NCBI RefSeq assembly: GCF_002303985.1
Contig: NW_019167871.1
Span: forward strand, 4,085,149-4,149,148
Direction: 5' to 3'
From: Durio zibethinus
Taxonomy: Eukaryota > Streptophyta > Magnoliopsida > Malvales > Malvaceae
Length of the DNA stretch: 64,000 nucleotides
In this document: positions 23,475-37,030 of the stretch, one piece after another
How positions within the stretch are numbered: position 1 is the stretch's first letter
Layout: the number at the start of each line of letters is the position of its first letter
Program-made: the position numbers and the translations under genes
The notes under the pieces: generated by a model
The model's database searches: none
Seen by the model: only the letters and a program-made list of their open reading frames with translations
Told to the model about the DNA's origin: nothing

Positions 23475-24197
23475 ATGAAACCCTACACCCGGAAACTCTT
23501 CCTCTATTATGACCCTCCCTACTCCACCGCCACCACCACTAACGCCACTTCATCTCCGCCGTCCTACTTCAATAAGTTATCCCTGCACAACCCTCCTGTT
23601 GACTCCTCCATGGCTCTCACCATAGTCGTTCTTCTCACTGCTCTCTTCTTCATGGGCTTTTTCTCTATCTATTTTCATTGTATGTCTGAAGACACAACAG
23701 CCCATCTCTCTCGTAGAAGACGTTACCGTGGTGGCCCACTTGACCCCTTTCCATTGCCGTCTGATCACCGTCATGGCTCAGCTTCACGTAAAGGACTCGA
23801 CCCAACAACCGTTCGATCGCTGCCGGTGTATTCTTACCATGGGAATGCCAAGTACCAGATAGATTGCGCCATTTGTCTGAGCGAGTTCGAAGAGAGGGAA
23901 TGTGTTAAAACGATTCCGTATTGCAAACATGTTTTCCATGTGGAGTGTATTGACACGTGGCTTGTTTATCATGTTTCGTGTCCCGTTTGTAGAGGGACCA
24001 GGCTGTTGGAGGTCAAGGGCGACGATGGTGGATTGGGAGTAATGCAGGAGAGAATTGATCAGAGTGTCGGCCAATCATCTACGGTTGAGATCGGTGACAC
24101 CTGTATGGTGATGGGAACAACATCAAGGATGAGGAGAACGAATAGCTGTTCAAGTTTACTGCAACCAGCAATGTTGCCAAGGACATTGAGTTTCTGA
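23475..24197 (+). CDS. ATL-family RING-H2 finger E3 ubiquitin ligase (copy A, intact)
   Basis: This is a single-exon protein of 240 residues. ATL proteins are membrane-anchored E3 ligases that pass ubiquitin from E2 enzymes to targets, often in defence, stress or C/N signalling. The family signature is complete. There is one hydrophobic segment at about 46-67, a basic patch (79-84), the GLD motif at 107-109, and a RING-H2 domain with C131, C134, C150, H152, H155, C158, C169, C172 in the canonical C-x2-C-x15-C-x-H-x2-H-x2-C-x10-C-x2-C spacing and W162 in CIDTWL. The Ser/Thr-rich tail ends RTLSF. The ATG is the first in frame. A polyadenylation-type AATAAA lies at 24226-24231. The long reverse-frame stretches are shadows. 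The substrate cannot be told from sequence. Confidence 0.95.
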   Translation: MKPYTRKLFLYYDPPYSTATTTNATSSPPSYFNKLSLHNPPVDSSMALTIVVLLTALFFMGFFSIYFHCMSEDTTAHLSRRRRYRGGPLDPFPLPSDHRHGSASRKGLDPTTVRSLPVYSYHGNAKYQIDCAICLSEFEERECVKTIPYCKHVFHVECIDTWLVYHVSCPVCRGTRLLEVKGDDGGLGVMQERIDQSVGQSSTVEIGDTCMVMGTTSRMRRTNSCSSLLQPAMLPRTLSF

Positions 24198-25065
24198 TAC
24201 TTACAAGGTGACACGTGTAAATGTTAATAAAAGGAGTACATAAAAATTTTTTCTTACTTATTTACTTGCAATAGTTTCAAGGAAAATCTATGGCTTTCCC
24301 GTTTGGGTTTTGATTAATTTTTGTCGAGAAGTACCTTTCTTTAGCCATACACGAAGCTGGAGAAAGTGAGTTTGCATTACAACGGAAGACTCAGGAAACC
24401 ACAAGTGGCGGCACCTTATGACACTGATTGAAACCGATGGCGCATGAAAAAGACTTGATGCACGGTGGCATCTAATTATTATTTTGGGCCAAAAGTCCGA
24501 CCTACGTTTGAGTGATGTTTTGAACTTGCAACAGTCGCCTTTCTTCGCTTATATCTGAGTCCTATCGGACGAAATTAAAATTAAAATTAAAATTTACACT
24601 CCCAATTAAATATCACGATTTAATCATATAAAATATTAAATTTTATATAAAACTTATATATTATAATTTATATTGATATAAAAATATAAAATATAATTTT
24701 TTATTTTATTATATTTAAATATTATTATTATTATTATAATTTTAAATAATATTATATTTATATTATTTTATTTTATCATATATCATATTTAAAATAATCC
24801 AATAAATTTCAAATCACGGACTAACGATATAATAGTGAATTAAAAAAGATGACATTTTCTGTTTCAATCGTACACTCAATTTATGTACTGTATATCACAT
24901 CACGGCTAAGGGCCCAAGGAGGAGGGAAAAAAGAGGAAAGGAAAAGGAAAATGAGATACTTGGAGTGATCCAGGAGCAAAAAACTGACGAAAGATTCTAG
25001 AATTGTTACTCCAGATTTTTTCTATTATATTTTGTTCTTTTATTATTATATAAATACTATTCATA
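24198..25065. other. Intergenic between the ATL and RING genes
   Basis: It includes the ATL 3' end, an A/T-rich block at about 24570-24800, and the 3' flank of the convergent RING gene. No other gene is seen. Confidence 0.6.
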
Positions 25066-28000
25066 TTAAAGGATTGAGTAAGCACGGATGACCTCCAGTA
25101 CTGGTGCCCGACACATTGGGCACTTTCCTCCACCTTGAACCAACTCATTGGCACATTTTGAGCAGGTGCACATGTGCCCACATCTGTGTAACAATACGGC
25201 AGATACAGAAATGAAAAAAGGCCTTAAATATATATATATATATATGAAAATGGTGGATAATCTTTGATGAGACTTACCTGTATAGTAATGAATCGATATT
25301 GCCTTCACAGCATATACAACAGATTCCTTTCCTGACATTATCCCAGTTGGATGCATCCTTGGGCAAGCTGTCATCAATCATCCCTGAACAAACAAAAAGA
25401 ATAAGAAAGAATAACGAACAAACCTCAGCATGAAAATATTTCAGCTTCAATATAGTACGAATATTGTTACAACATGAAAACCAGCAGTTTATTTATTGTC
25501 AATGCTAGAGTTTTTCTTCCTCCCAATCCCTTGTGAGTAATCAAAAAATTGGAGCCTTTCAAGGTTAAATGCCGGTAATCAAGAGAAATGGGAGCCACTT
25601 GAGAGAGAAGATTAGGGATTCACTTTCCCAGAATAATCCTGAAGGAACTATTACACAAGTACGCAGATATGCTAGGAAAGAAGAAACAAACCTTGCGAAC
25701 TAGCTGAACGGTTCAGGGCAGCAGAAACTTCTTGTCGTATTGACCGCTGTAGCTCAAGTTGCATATCCATGCAAGCCTCCAGCATCCTCTGCATGCTATT
25801 CATCCTTTGCTGTAGCCTAGCCATGTCAATCCTCAAATCATTAATGATCTCCCATTCCTACACCAAATTAGAAGCACAACTCAATTAAAATGGAGACCAA
25901 ACGAAGAGTAGGCAAAAAGATTGGATTATTATCAGAAGTATCGATTAAAAGAATAGGATGGTAGATTAATCAAATTTTTGAAAGATAATTGAGAAAAGAA
26001 CTAAATTGCAAGAAAGACAAAGAAATGGACATACAATGCCAAAGCGCTGATGCACATCTTGCTGCGCCCAATTATAATGGTGTGAATCCTGGTCCCAGAA
26101 CGGTTGTGTAAGTGGCATCCTGGGTGAAGGAAGAGCAAGTGGAGGATTCTCAATAGCATCCCCGTGACCCTCATTCTGATCCCTGCTTTGCTGTTCCAGA
26201 TCTTGTTCTAGTGATGCAGGAGTAGTAGATGTTTCATGTTGCTCCCATTCAGTAGAAGCATGATTTTGCCTATCCACGTATGATTGTATCAACTGGTCAA
26301 GACTCTCACGGAAACCACTATGAAGAAGAGTGGACACACTTCTCCTACAAAATTAAAAGTAATTTAGATTAGAAAAATACTGAATTAAAAAATCCAATTT
26401 CATAAAGCCAACAGTTATAGAATTTTCACCTGCTTAAGAGCTCCCTTAGTTCTGTACTGTATACATTATCATTATCAGGAAAATAAAAGGTGTCTGTTCT
26501 TCCAATCGTTGCAGGTTCTTGATTAGAAAACCCTTCCAACCAATTCCGTGTGGTTTCATGCAAGCCAACATCCTCATTTCGCACGTCAATGGCTTCTTGC
26601 AGATGATCATAACCTCCATCTCCATTCCCACCTTCCTCATGGTGCATGTCAGAGGCTTCTTCAGTAACATCCATCAATTCATTATACTCAATACTAGCTT
26701 CCTGCCTGTCTGCTTCTGCATTTTCCTGAACTTCTTCATGTAACTGTTCAACTTGAGAAGCAGATTCTTGCCCATCAATATATTCAACTGGATTCCTTTC
26801 CAAATTTTCCATGTCACTCATTAGCCCATTGGCTCCGTTTCTCTCACCATCCTGGGGAGAATGTTCATAAGATGCTTCACCAGATTCTTGTAGATGACTA
26901 TTTTCTCCAGCTTCATTCTGCAAAGTTTCAAGCGATGACTCATTAGCAAGATTTTCTAGCCAGTCCCCATCCAAGACTTGTCCAATAACATCTCTGCTTT
27001 CATTAGACTCAACACTGACAGACCACTGCCAGTCTCTAACCACACTCTCAGAAACTTGTTCCTGCCACTCTTCTACACGAGCAGAAGTTTCTTGCCAACT
27101 TACATTGTCAAAAACATCACCCTCTAAATCAGTTCTACCATCCAAAAACCTTGGGTTATCAGTTTCCTCGTTCTCATGTTCAGATTGGTCATTTAATCCG
27201 TCTATGACTTGATGTGAATTATTTACTTGGTTTTGTTCATTTTTATTACCATTAGTGTCAGCGTTAGATGATGTATCAGAACGGTTACTGCTTGCAGGAC
27301 CACAACCAGAACTATCCAGTCTGGAGAAAAACCCACCCCTGATACAAAGGCACAGTTTGCAAAATGTTAGTAGCAAAAGGTGAAAATGACATCATAAAAT
27401 AAAATGGATAAGGAATTAGAAACTTATTATCTAATTCAACCCTGACCATGCTTGTAACTTCAACTAATCAAGTATCCAAGAAATCCTCCAAACAAAATTA
27501 GTCAAGCAATTTCAGAAAAAGACAAGCAAAATATTCTATTTTAGCAGTTTACCCTCTCATTGGCATAACATCCTCGTATTAGTAGTAACCCATGATAACT
27601 AAATAGAAGGGCAATACTCAGCGCAACAATCAATAAAATGATTGGCCAAAAACACCTATATAATGTGCAATCTACAATTCGACCTTGTCATTTTATCATT
27701 TATGAGGGACCTGTCCCATGCCATGTAAATTATGCAACATTCACTCAACTACTCAAAATAATAGTTAAATTGAAATGAAAAGTGTTTATGTGCTCCAAAG
27801 ATTTTTCAAGTTCCCAGTTCCCTGAAATTTGGAGACTTGCTGGACGGACTGAACTCTAGGTTACCTGCATAAGCTCTACTGCAAAATAATAGTATAAAAG
27901 GTCTAGGTTCAGAACAAACAACCGACCACTCGGCAAAAAGGTAAAAAAAGGGATTTTGGAAATTAACAGATATCACAGCAGAAACATGGAACTACATCCT

Positions 28001-30735
28001 GGCACTAACATATTAAGACATGATAGTTGAAATGCACAGGCACTACAAAATTATTGCATCTTCACCTAGCGTTTTGCTATGTCAATGAAGTGTTTGAAAA
28101 CAGGAAGCCTAGTACACAAGGCTCTGGCATGCTTGCAAGGTCTGGGGAAGGGGATGAGAGATGTGGGTGGCCATTACCCTGCTCTAGAGGAGGCTGTTTT
28201 CATGACTTGAAGTTAAAACCATGGATCTCCCAGAAGTCACAGTCAAGCACCAGACGAAATGCTTCATATCTACATACTACAACATGAGGTCTCATGTAAG
28301 AACTTGGAATGAATAGATGAAGACAATGTGCAAAGCACAAACAATTACAATCTCAACCTCTTATCATATTGCTCAATAAATTCACAGATAGTATTACTAA
28401 TATCCATGACTTCAATGTCACCAGAAAGTTTCTTTCCTGCAAGCCAGAATATTGATCAGTTATTTGAGTTAAATCATTGAAGAGGCATCATTTTTTTGGT
28501 ACATAGGAGGCCATAGCCTAGGAATAGAGGAAGGGGTTACAGGTGTTGGGATTTGAACTCCAGACCTACTAGATGCCACCTCTTCAGGGTGATTACATGA
28601 AGAGGCATTATTTTTTAATCTTCACTGAAAATGTCCAAACTAAATTTGAGATCTAAATCCCTTGTTTTAAATTCAAGAATCTGAATGCAGCTTTGAGTTT
28701 TTATGAAGAGTGAGGTGAATATGGATGTAATAAGACAGAAACTGCATATGCTGCTCTGCTGGACAAACTGACAGTACAATTTACTAAAAAAAATACAAGC
28801 TCCCATTGCTTAAAGTTTTGCTTAAATCAAGTTCTGTATAATAAAAGATGCTTAAAGAAAACACAGGAAGCAAAAAGAGTGGAATTGTCTCAGAATATAG
28901 CATAAGATGAACTTTGTTGAATAAAAAATTCTTTGATATTTATATGAAATAAAGAATGAATTACCTTAGACCAGATACAGTCTGTTTTTGTCTTAATAAG
29001 CCTAATTCACTGGCCGCAATGGAGGTAGATCTGTCCCCTTCAGCCATTCGGTCATTTCTCAAGAATCTACCTCTCAATAATGACTGCAAAAAGAAAACAA
29101 GGAAGACATATGGAAATAAATTAATGCCAAAAAACACAGCCCATGTTTGGTATGTAAAAATCAAGATAGTAAGACACCCAAAAGGTTAACAATTAACACT
29201 AAGAAAAGCCACTTGATTTAAAGCTACCAGTGCCAAGCTAAGCTAAATGACAGTTGCCTTAAAAGAACGACACATATAGAAGATCCATAAACATTTTTAA
29301 AATTTATGACAGTCTTTGGTAGCCAATGACAACAATTAATAGGTAGCCTAATTGCTCTTCACAGTTATAATCTATGAATCATTTAATTTCCAGAACAAGC
29401 TACAAGCTACCAACAGCAAACATCAACAACTATAGCATTAGGCGAGTAGATAAGACATACAAAAATCAGAATTCAGCTCTTGGTTCAAAATTTTAGTATT
29501 CTTTCTTCATTCAAAATCCACCCCCGTTAGTATGATATATGGACTTTCTCTTGTTCTCTTAAAAGTTATTTTCAAGAATTTTAATGGGAAAGTATAAATC
29601 AATAATTACACATCTAACGCAATTGTTAGAGCATGTATTACACTTACAAAATGACTTTTAAGCCACATTAGACAATTGCTGCAACTAATAGTCCCATTTC
29701 ATGTACAGTATATCTTTATGGCTTGGAGACCAGTCCAATAGCTCTCAAAATTATGCAAAAAGTATCTCAATTACCCATGAGAATCTATAACACCAAACTA
29801 CCAAATTATCATCTACCTTAAATGTAGTTTTTTGTTTTTGTCTTTCTTTTTGTTTGACATTTTCAAAGAACATGCACAACATGTGACCAAATAAAGACAA
29901 TAGCCACCAAAGAAAATGGAAAGACTTTTCATGCATCTACCTGAATGCGGTTGCGATGGGCAAAATTTGATACAGCCCGATGCTCCAACAACCCCTGAAG
30001 CTCTGTTTGCCTTTCTCTCTCAGCCTTTTTAAGCATATCAAGCAGGGCCTGTCGGCCACATAATTTACGAATTCCCCTACGCACATGCTCAGTTTGGCCT
30101 TCAATCTGGTTAACCACCAATCCATCAAGAACTCGTTCATTTGACCACCAACATCAGCAGCTTGCTCTTCTCTACTGTCAACACAAGCACCTCTCTGCTG
30201 GCTATTCATTTGCACCCATTCCCTTATAATTCTGACCCTCTCCTGCTCAGTTTCACCAAGCCACCGGGCCCTTGAATTGTTGTTTCTACGGGAAACATTA
30301 GATGTACATTCCCTGCCACCACTGTTCATCCACTCCCCGAAAAATTTGCCTTACCCTTTCCCTTTCAACTTCCCCTAAATCAGACGAATGTTCGCAATTC
30401 TCATTCCCATTCTGCGACCCAAATCGATCTGGGAACCATTGTCTGAACTCATTCTCACTCACACTCACATCCTCTGAAACACCACTATGTTCACTGTTTT
30501 GGCTATCAGATAGATCAGTCATCAAGAGGTCATCACTCCTTTGTTGCAGCATTCTTTCACTAGCTCTCTCTTGAGGATGACTCACCACATGCTCATCCTC
30601 AAGCTCCCGCCACATCTGCAGGAGTGAGGATGCCCGGGAGCTACCATTTTCCCGCCTTCTTGATGCTTGAGACTGAGACTCCCTTAGGAAAGATTTTTCA
30701 AGCACAGAAACATTGTGTAGACCAGCAATAGCCAT
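25066..30735 (-). CDS. C-terminal C3HC4 RING protein, seven coding exons (copy A)
   Basis: Coding exons in transcript order are 29941-30735, 28965-29083, 26430-27338, 26035-26344, 25692-25857, 25278-25383 and 25066-25183. All introns are GT-AG and phases match. They total 2523 nt, or 840 residues. The protein starts MAIAGLHNVSVLEKSFLRES, has a long acidic Ser/Asn-rich middle, RRSVSTLLHSGFRESLDQLI at about 608-627, a helical region likely to coil (712-755), and a RING at the extreme C-terminus: C789, C792, C803, H805, C809, C812, C823, C826, then VLEVIRAYSIL. It resembles an uncharacterised plant RING/U-box family (as in Arabidopsis AT5G04460) and is a probable E3 ligase. In this copy exon 1 has an extra C near 30335-30338 and lacks an A near 30139, so the frame is lost between them. 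Copy B is open there. Confidence 0.88.
28490..28597 (-). mobile_element. Short SINE-like insertion in intron 2 of the RING gene (copy A)
   Basis: A body of about 100 bp (28498-28597) is bracketed by near-identical direct repeats, TGAAGAGGCATCATTTTTTT at 28478-28497 and TGAAGAGGCATTATTTTTTA at 28598-28617. Read on the minus strand it has TGGCATCTAGTAGG (A-box-like), then GAGTTCAAATCCC, a good match to the pol III B box GWTCRANNC, and it ends in an A-run. These are SINE hallmarks. The body is short, so it may be truncated. Confidence 0.65.
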
Positions 30736-31525
30736 ATTACTCCAAATCTAAACTATCAAGCCCCTTCAACCCATCTGCTTCAATGCATGAAAAACTGCAT
30801 TTATTTACAAAAAACAAAAAATACACTGTAGCAGACAACCCCTTTTCAAAAAATCAATCAACACCTAAAACTAGTAAATCTCCTTTTCATCATCATTTAT
30901 CAGCATTCGCATTGCCATCACGATCACCATCATCATCACCTATCAATCTCAGAGCAAACACAACAGGAGGACGGTAATAAAAGACGTACTAAATCATCCA
31001 ATCTTCGAAAACTCTGCAGCAACGACTAAGAATCTCAGTTTTTTTCTAATTTATTTTCAAAAATAAATTGTAATACTCTTGAAAATTAATTTCCTCAATG
31101 TCATGTTTCACCGTTGACAAAATGAGGAAGAAACATAGAATTAAAGAAATCTAGAACCTACTTACAACAACCTCCACCAAAACTCGCCTAAAATCAGTAA
31201 TCTAAATTAATTTATTGGATTAATCCCTTGTTTGGATTGCTGAGAAAATGTAGAAAGATAACAAAAATTCTAAATCTCAAAATTTTCAGTCCTCTGCAAA
31301 AAATATCCAAAAAATGAAAAAAAAAAAAAACCTATTACAAATTCTCAGAAATTCAAATTAAATTTTCTGTTCTTTTACTCACATTTCTCAGCAACGTAAC
31401 AAGAAAAACGAACAACATCAACGAATTCACTTTTAAGAAAAAAAACGAAGATCGAAACAACAACAAAAGACAAAAACGGCACCGTTTGAAGAGCGAAGAA
31501 TCAGAGGAAAAAAAAAAAAACGTAC
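30736..31525 (-). other. Probable 5'-UTR exon boundary and leader intron of the RING gene (copy A)
   Basis: On the minus strand, TTCTCCG/GTACGT gives a donor at 31526/31525. GAAGCAG/ATGGG gives an acceptor at 30775/30774, about 40 bp before the start codon. A leader exon beginning around 31526-31640 followed by a 5' UTR intron is likely. The same signals occur in copy B (donor at 51353/51352). No transcript evidence is available. Confidence 0.5.
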
Positions 31526-31679
31526 CGGAGAAGCTTGAGCTCTTTGATTTTGAAGTAAAGAAAACGAAACCTAAAGAAAGAGAAAATGTGAAGGGAAAGA
31601 ACCCAACAGAGAAATAGAAGAAGAGAGAGGAGGAGGAGATTTCATGAATAATAAATGAAAAAAAGGAACACGTCATTTT

Positions 31680-34600
31680 TATTTTATTTAATTGCTTTTT
31701 GTTGTTTTCAACTTTTTACGGTTGATGGATGCCGTAACACTAACGTGTTAAGATCAGGGAGCGAAGACGAATAGGATATTGACGCTGGAAATGTCATTAT
31801 CTGCGGGGTTGATAATGAGAGTTTCCAAGTCTTGGATTTAACGGGAAGCGTAGAAAACGACGCGTCGTTTTTTTCTTGATTTTGGAATTATGTTTGCTTT
31901 CCATTCTCTTTTTGTTTTCCTGTTGGGGGTTGAAATTTCAAATAAAAGGTTGGGGAAGGGCAATGATGGAATTTCAACTAGCGAGGGAGAACGAGGGTGG
32001 CCGGTATTGTTGCCGGCGTTAACGGCAATTCAAAATGCTATTTTTTTAATAGTCCCGAGAGAGGTTGAAATGGATTTTTGCAACCTCATGTAAAATTGGA
32101 GAAAATTGTTGGCTTTGCAGATCGAATAATTTGATTTTGTAAACCAAATTTACAATCCCTTCTAACGTATTATTACGGTTAAAATGCATTTTTTACGGTT
32201 AAATTTCTTTTTTGTCTTTATATGTTATATTTTTTTTCATTATATATATTTGATAATTTAAATATATTATGATACTTTTCATATCAAATATGCTAATATA
32301 ATAAATTAATTCTTATATCTTTATAATTCTAAAATTAATTATATAAAAAATTATAAAAAAATCATATTAGATCGTAATTTTAAATTTTTTTATGTCATTC
32401 ATTTTTATATAAAATAATAATTTTGTTTATTTTTTTAATTTTTATATTATTTTTTATTACTTAGAGTTATATCTTTTGTGATTTACTTTTAAAAGCTTCC
32501 GTTTATCTCAAATTCAAATTTTCATTTCTCTTAATTGGTATATAAATAAATTTTAATTTTTTCATAACAAATATATAAAAGCTCATTCTTTATAACAAAT
32601 ATGCTAAATATTTAAAATTTTTAAACCATTTTTTTCACCACATTTTTTCATCTCATTTTTAAATATAATTTTTTGAGCTTTTTAGACCATAACAATAATA
32701 CTAAATTAGATTATAATTATCTTTAACAAATGATATCTAACATATCTAAAATTTAAATTTTAATACTTATAATTTATTATTTTATTATCAGATTACAATC
32801 TTTTTTGAAAAAAAAAAAGTGATTGTGCTAAATGATCCAAAAAATATTTAAACTTCTAAGAACAAAATTTTTACATTATATTATTTGAATTATTCGAATT
32901 ACTATCATTTAAAAAAAAGTATTATCTTAATAATAACCATATTGGTTCATCTTTAATTACATTTACAATCTTAAATTTTAAAAGATAAATATTAGTATAT
33001 CTTGCTAATTCGATCCAAACTTAATTTTGCATGAACTAATTAAATTTTTATCATTAATATCCTCAAGATAATGTTTAAAATTTAATAAAATAACGTGTTG
33101 ATATAACTTAGCCAAAAATATTGATGAACAAGAAAAGGCAAAATATGGTAAATAACATTAAAAGGCTTAATCAATCAACGAGGTTAGACTATTATTTTCT
33201 TGCTTATATTTCCATTTTTGTTGAACATTTTCTTTTTCTTTCCCTTTTCATTTACAAGTTACCATACAATTGGTATTTTGACGATGATTCTATAGTATTT
33301 GATAAGTATAAGAATTGTTTACTAATAATCATAAATTGATAGAAGTTTCATCTATTGACAAATTAAGGAATAGCAAGCAACTTTTTCCAATTTTTTAGGG
33401 GAAGGATCAAATTACATTAAAGTTTTACATTTATTTTAATAATTGATTTCAATAAATCTAAGGAATAGAGAGACAAACGAAAAAAATAATTTAATCTCAT
33501 TTCTTTGATCTATTGAAATCAACTTATCTCTTAAATTTATTGAAATCAATTGTTAGTTAAAAGTATAAAATTAAAAAATTTTACATTAGTGTAAGTTAAT
33601 TTTTTTTAATATTTCATCATTTGTAAATATAATAATTGTTGGAGAATTTAATTTTCACAAACCAAATTAAAATATTAACACAAGATTTTATTATTATATG
33701 TATTTATTTAGTTTAAATAAACCTTAATGAAGTATGTGATAATGGTTTAATCTAATTGGTAGAGTTTTAACGGATAAGATTTTAGTAAAATATATTTACT
33801 ATATAGACAGATGAATTTATTAATTGAATACAATATTTGTAGATGATAAAAGAGTTTTCTTTTACAGCAAAACTCTGCCAAAAATGGCCAATAAAAAATT
33901 TATTCAATAGACCTTACCAAGAAAAAGTATCTGAAAACGGTATCATTGGTAGGTTGAATGGGGGAGATAAGGTGTTAGCATTAATGTATAAATCTTTTAG
34001 AGGCAAGTTGGTGAAAATTGGGCAAGTTATTTGAAATGATGGACATTTTAAAGTCAAATGATAAAATTTTGAACTTAGAATGTTAGTTTAAAGTTGATGA
34101 AATTTAATTCAATTGATCTATATATATTTTTTAAAATGTGATATTTTATAAATTTAAAATTCAAATCTTAATATTTATAATTTTTTTGCTAATTAAAAAA
34201 AAGTGATATTACTAAATTTCCTATGATGATAACTGTACAACTGTGCCTTTTAATTAAAGCTATCTCTTCTTTTATGCATGTAGGTTTGGTTTATGATATT
34301 TATGATTGGGTGTGTTAATTAAAAGTTGGTTTGGAAGAAAAAGCCACCATGTTAATTAGTGTAAAGCTATTGTCTAAGCTTATTATAGTTTTGCTTATTA
34401 ATACTATATATAAAATATATAAAATAACATGTAAACTTTACCACTTTATATTACATATAATTCATCATGTTAAAAGCTCATTGATTAATCATTTGTCTCT
34501 AAAATTTAGGCTAAACTAATAATAACTTTGTCTAACTTTAATGTTGGTACAATTTTGGAAGTCCTTGGAAAATTAATTAATTTTCACTTGTAAACACATG

Positions 34601-34880
34601 GATGAGAAATGAGCTTTACAAGGAAGGAACGGTAAAAAATATTTTACATTCAAATGCCACAAATTAGGCTTACTTTGATATAATATATCACATTAAAGTG
34701 TGTTTGGTACATAAGATTATGATAGAATAAGATAAGATGTATTATGAATATGATTAAATAAAATAATATCTGATTTTATATTTGATATATATAAGAGATA
34801 GATAGGATAATTTTATTTATTGATCAAAATTATTTTTTCTTAAAATTTATACAATTTAAATTATTTATGTAATTTTTAAG
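31680..34880. other. Intergenic, A/T-rich, upstream of the RING gene
   Basis: The first 400 bp is the likely promoter side of the RING gene. From about 32200 to 34880 the sequence is very A/T-rich with only short uninterpretable open stretches (for example 33121-33339 and 33843-34034). No gene, RNA or element boundary is supported. Confidence 0.5.
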
Positions 34881-34885
34881 GATAT

Positions 34886-37016
34886 TATAGACATCTCATT
34901 TTATCAGAGTTTAATTCTATTATTTGGCTTTTTTTGTTAATTAAAAAAAACTAAAAAGGAAAAATCAAGAAAGTTTGGTGTGTTTGAGTTTGTTTGGGAC
35001 TGTTTCTTTTAGGATTATAAAGTTTAAGTTAAAATCAAAATTTGAAGTTGGAATTAAAGGTAATTGAAATTTTTTTGATATAGGGTTCTCATAATTTGAA
35101 ACTCTATAAATACAAACCCAGATTCAACAAAAAAGAGTACAGAAGAATCACATATCAAAAATCAAAGAAAACAACATAGAGAGGGAAATTAGTAGGGAAA
35201 AAGCAAGAAACAATTGGTTGGGTAGTAAGTTTTATTTAGATTTAGGTTATTTTGTTGGAGTATTCGGTTTAGCACAAATTGAAAAAGTCAAGAAGCTCAA
35301 AAAGATCAAATTAGAATTTCTGGCTTTTTTTCTCTGAAAAATTTTTGAAAATTTTAGAAATCGTTGAAATTTTTCAATGACGTTTGTGTTTTTCAACAAC
35401 TATTCCCACAAAAACCCAAATTTCAACATCATTTTCCAAAATCCAGTAAGGATTCTAAAAAGAGGAACATAAAAAAAAAAAAAAAGAGTAGAGGAAGATT
35501 TAAAGGGAAAATTTTTTTTTTCGCCTTTTATACAGGCATGAAATGACGCCATTTTGTACATAATAAAGGCCTGGGATTAGCGCATTTTACTAGACTCCGA
35601 CTCAACCTATAGCGTGATCTATTTTGCAACTTGCCTCCAATAGTTGAAGCCGAGCCAATTGTGTAGCTAAGCCAATCCTTTAGCCACACCTCCTGAGCCA
35701 TTTTTGTGTCTAAAGCCATACCCCTCAAGCCTTCCAGCAGAGTCATTTTTTTGGTATTATTATTATTATTTATTTATTTTTTTTGTTAATTTTAGTTATT
35801 TATTTATTTGTTTTCTATCTATAGTTTATTATTTTATTTATTTGTTATTTATTTATTATTCATTTATTTGTAAATATCTTTTTTAAAAAAGAGAAAAAAT
35901 ATTTTTTTAAATAAAAATGAATCTTACCAATTTATTGGAATATTCAAATTTTTAATAAATTATTTTAATAAAACAAAAGGTTTTTACCAACATATTGGAA
36001 GGTAATTTAATTTTTAAAATAAGATTTTATCAACATATTGAAAAATTTTATTAATTTTTTATAAAAAAATAAATTTCAAGAAAAAAAAAGTTTTCAGTAA
36101 AGCCTTACCAACATATTGAAAAGCAATTTGATTTTTAAAATAAAATTTTATCAGCATATTGGATAACTTTATTAATTTTTTATAAAAAATAAATTTCAAG
36201 AAAAAAATAGTTTTCAGTAAAGTCTTATCAATATATTAAAAAGCAATCTGGTTTTTAAGACAATGTTTACCAACATATTAAAAAACCTTATGATTTTTAA
36301 ATAAAAATTAATTTTTATAAAAAATTAATTTTCATAAAATTCTACCAACATATTAGAAAATAATTTTTAAGAAAAAATCTTATTAATATATTAGAGGATA
36401 TTTTTGGAAATAAAGAGTTTTTTTAAAAAGTTAAATTTAAATTTTTGATGATAGAATCATAAGAGCATTGTAAATAGCAATATCTATGTAAATTTTTAAA
36501 TGAGAAATTCTTTCTAAATTTAACAGCATATTACAAAATTTTGAAAAAAATTTTCAATATCATGATTCTCATAAAAATTTTAATTATCACAAATAATTTT
36601 TTTTTTACAAAAATTTAAATGACGGAACCTCTTTAAAGCATGATAAATAATCTCTTTAAATACTCTTGAGGTGAGAGGATGTTCTTGAATTATTACAAAC
36701 ATATTAAAGTAATTTAGGGATAATTTTTTATATTAAATTACTTTGTAAGTTTATGAGGCTTTTGGATAACATAAAATCAAGCTAGTATCATCCTTTAGGT
36801 GGGTGATATGGGGGTGCTATAACTTCTCACACATGTAACTGTACTCCTAAACCTAGTTTAATTTTATAGACATGAATTTACCTTTTAAAGTACCTAAGTA
36901 TGCTTGAAATTTTTCTTTAAATAGAATAAATTCAGTTAGGTAACAATCATCATATACAAAAAAATTGGTGACACTCATTTTCTAGTGATATATCTATATA
37001 TCTATACGTTATGATG
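34886..37016 (+). repeat. Complete left LTR of the collapsed element (copy A)
   Basis: It has TATAAATA at 35105-35112, a GC-richer block at 35545-35745, about ten CCAACATATTGG-like dyads between 35920 and 36400, and GGGGGTGCTATAAC near 36810-36823. It shares this plan with the 88-8727 LTRs while differing in sequence, so it is a sister family. Confidence 0.8.
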
Positions 37017-37030
37017 ATTGACGATTTCAT

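Noticed and set aside
23577..24074. Minus-strand ORFs under the ATL gene (repeated at 43629-43919)
   Set aside because: They are antisense shadows of a conserved coding exon, preserved only because the plus-strand sequence is.
28377..28437. Possible extra exon on the minus strand (GAAAGAAACTTTCTGG after TTGCAG)
   Set aside because: It has an acceptor-like site and a short open stretch, but exons 2 and 3 of the RING gene join in phase without it, and it ends in a stop with no convincing donor.
33843..34034. 63-residue ORF, with a similar one at 53684-53878
   Set aside because: The frame is altered by several indels between copies and no domain is visible. Surroundings are A/T-rich intergenic.
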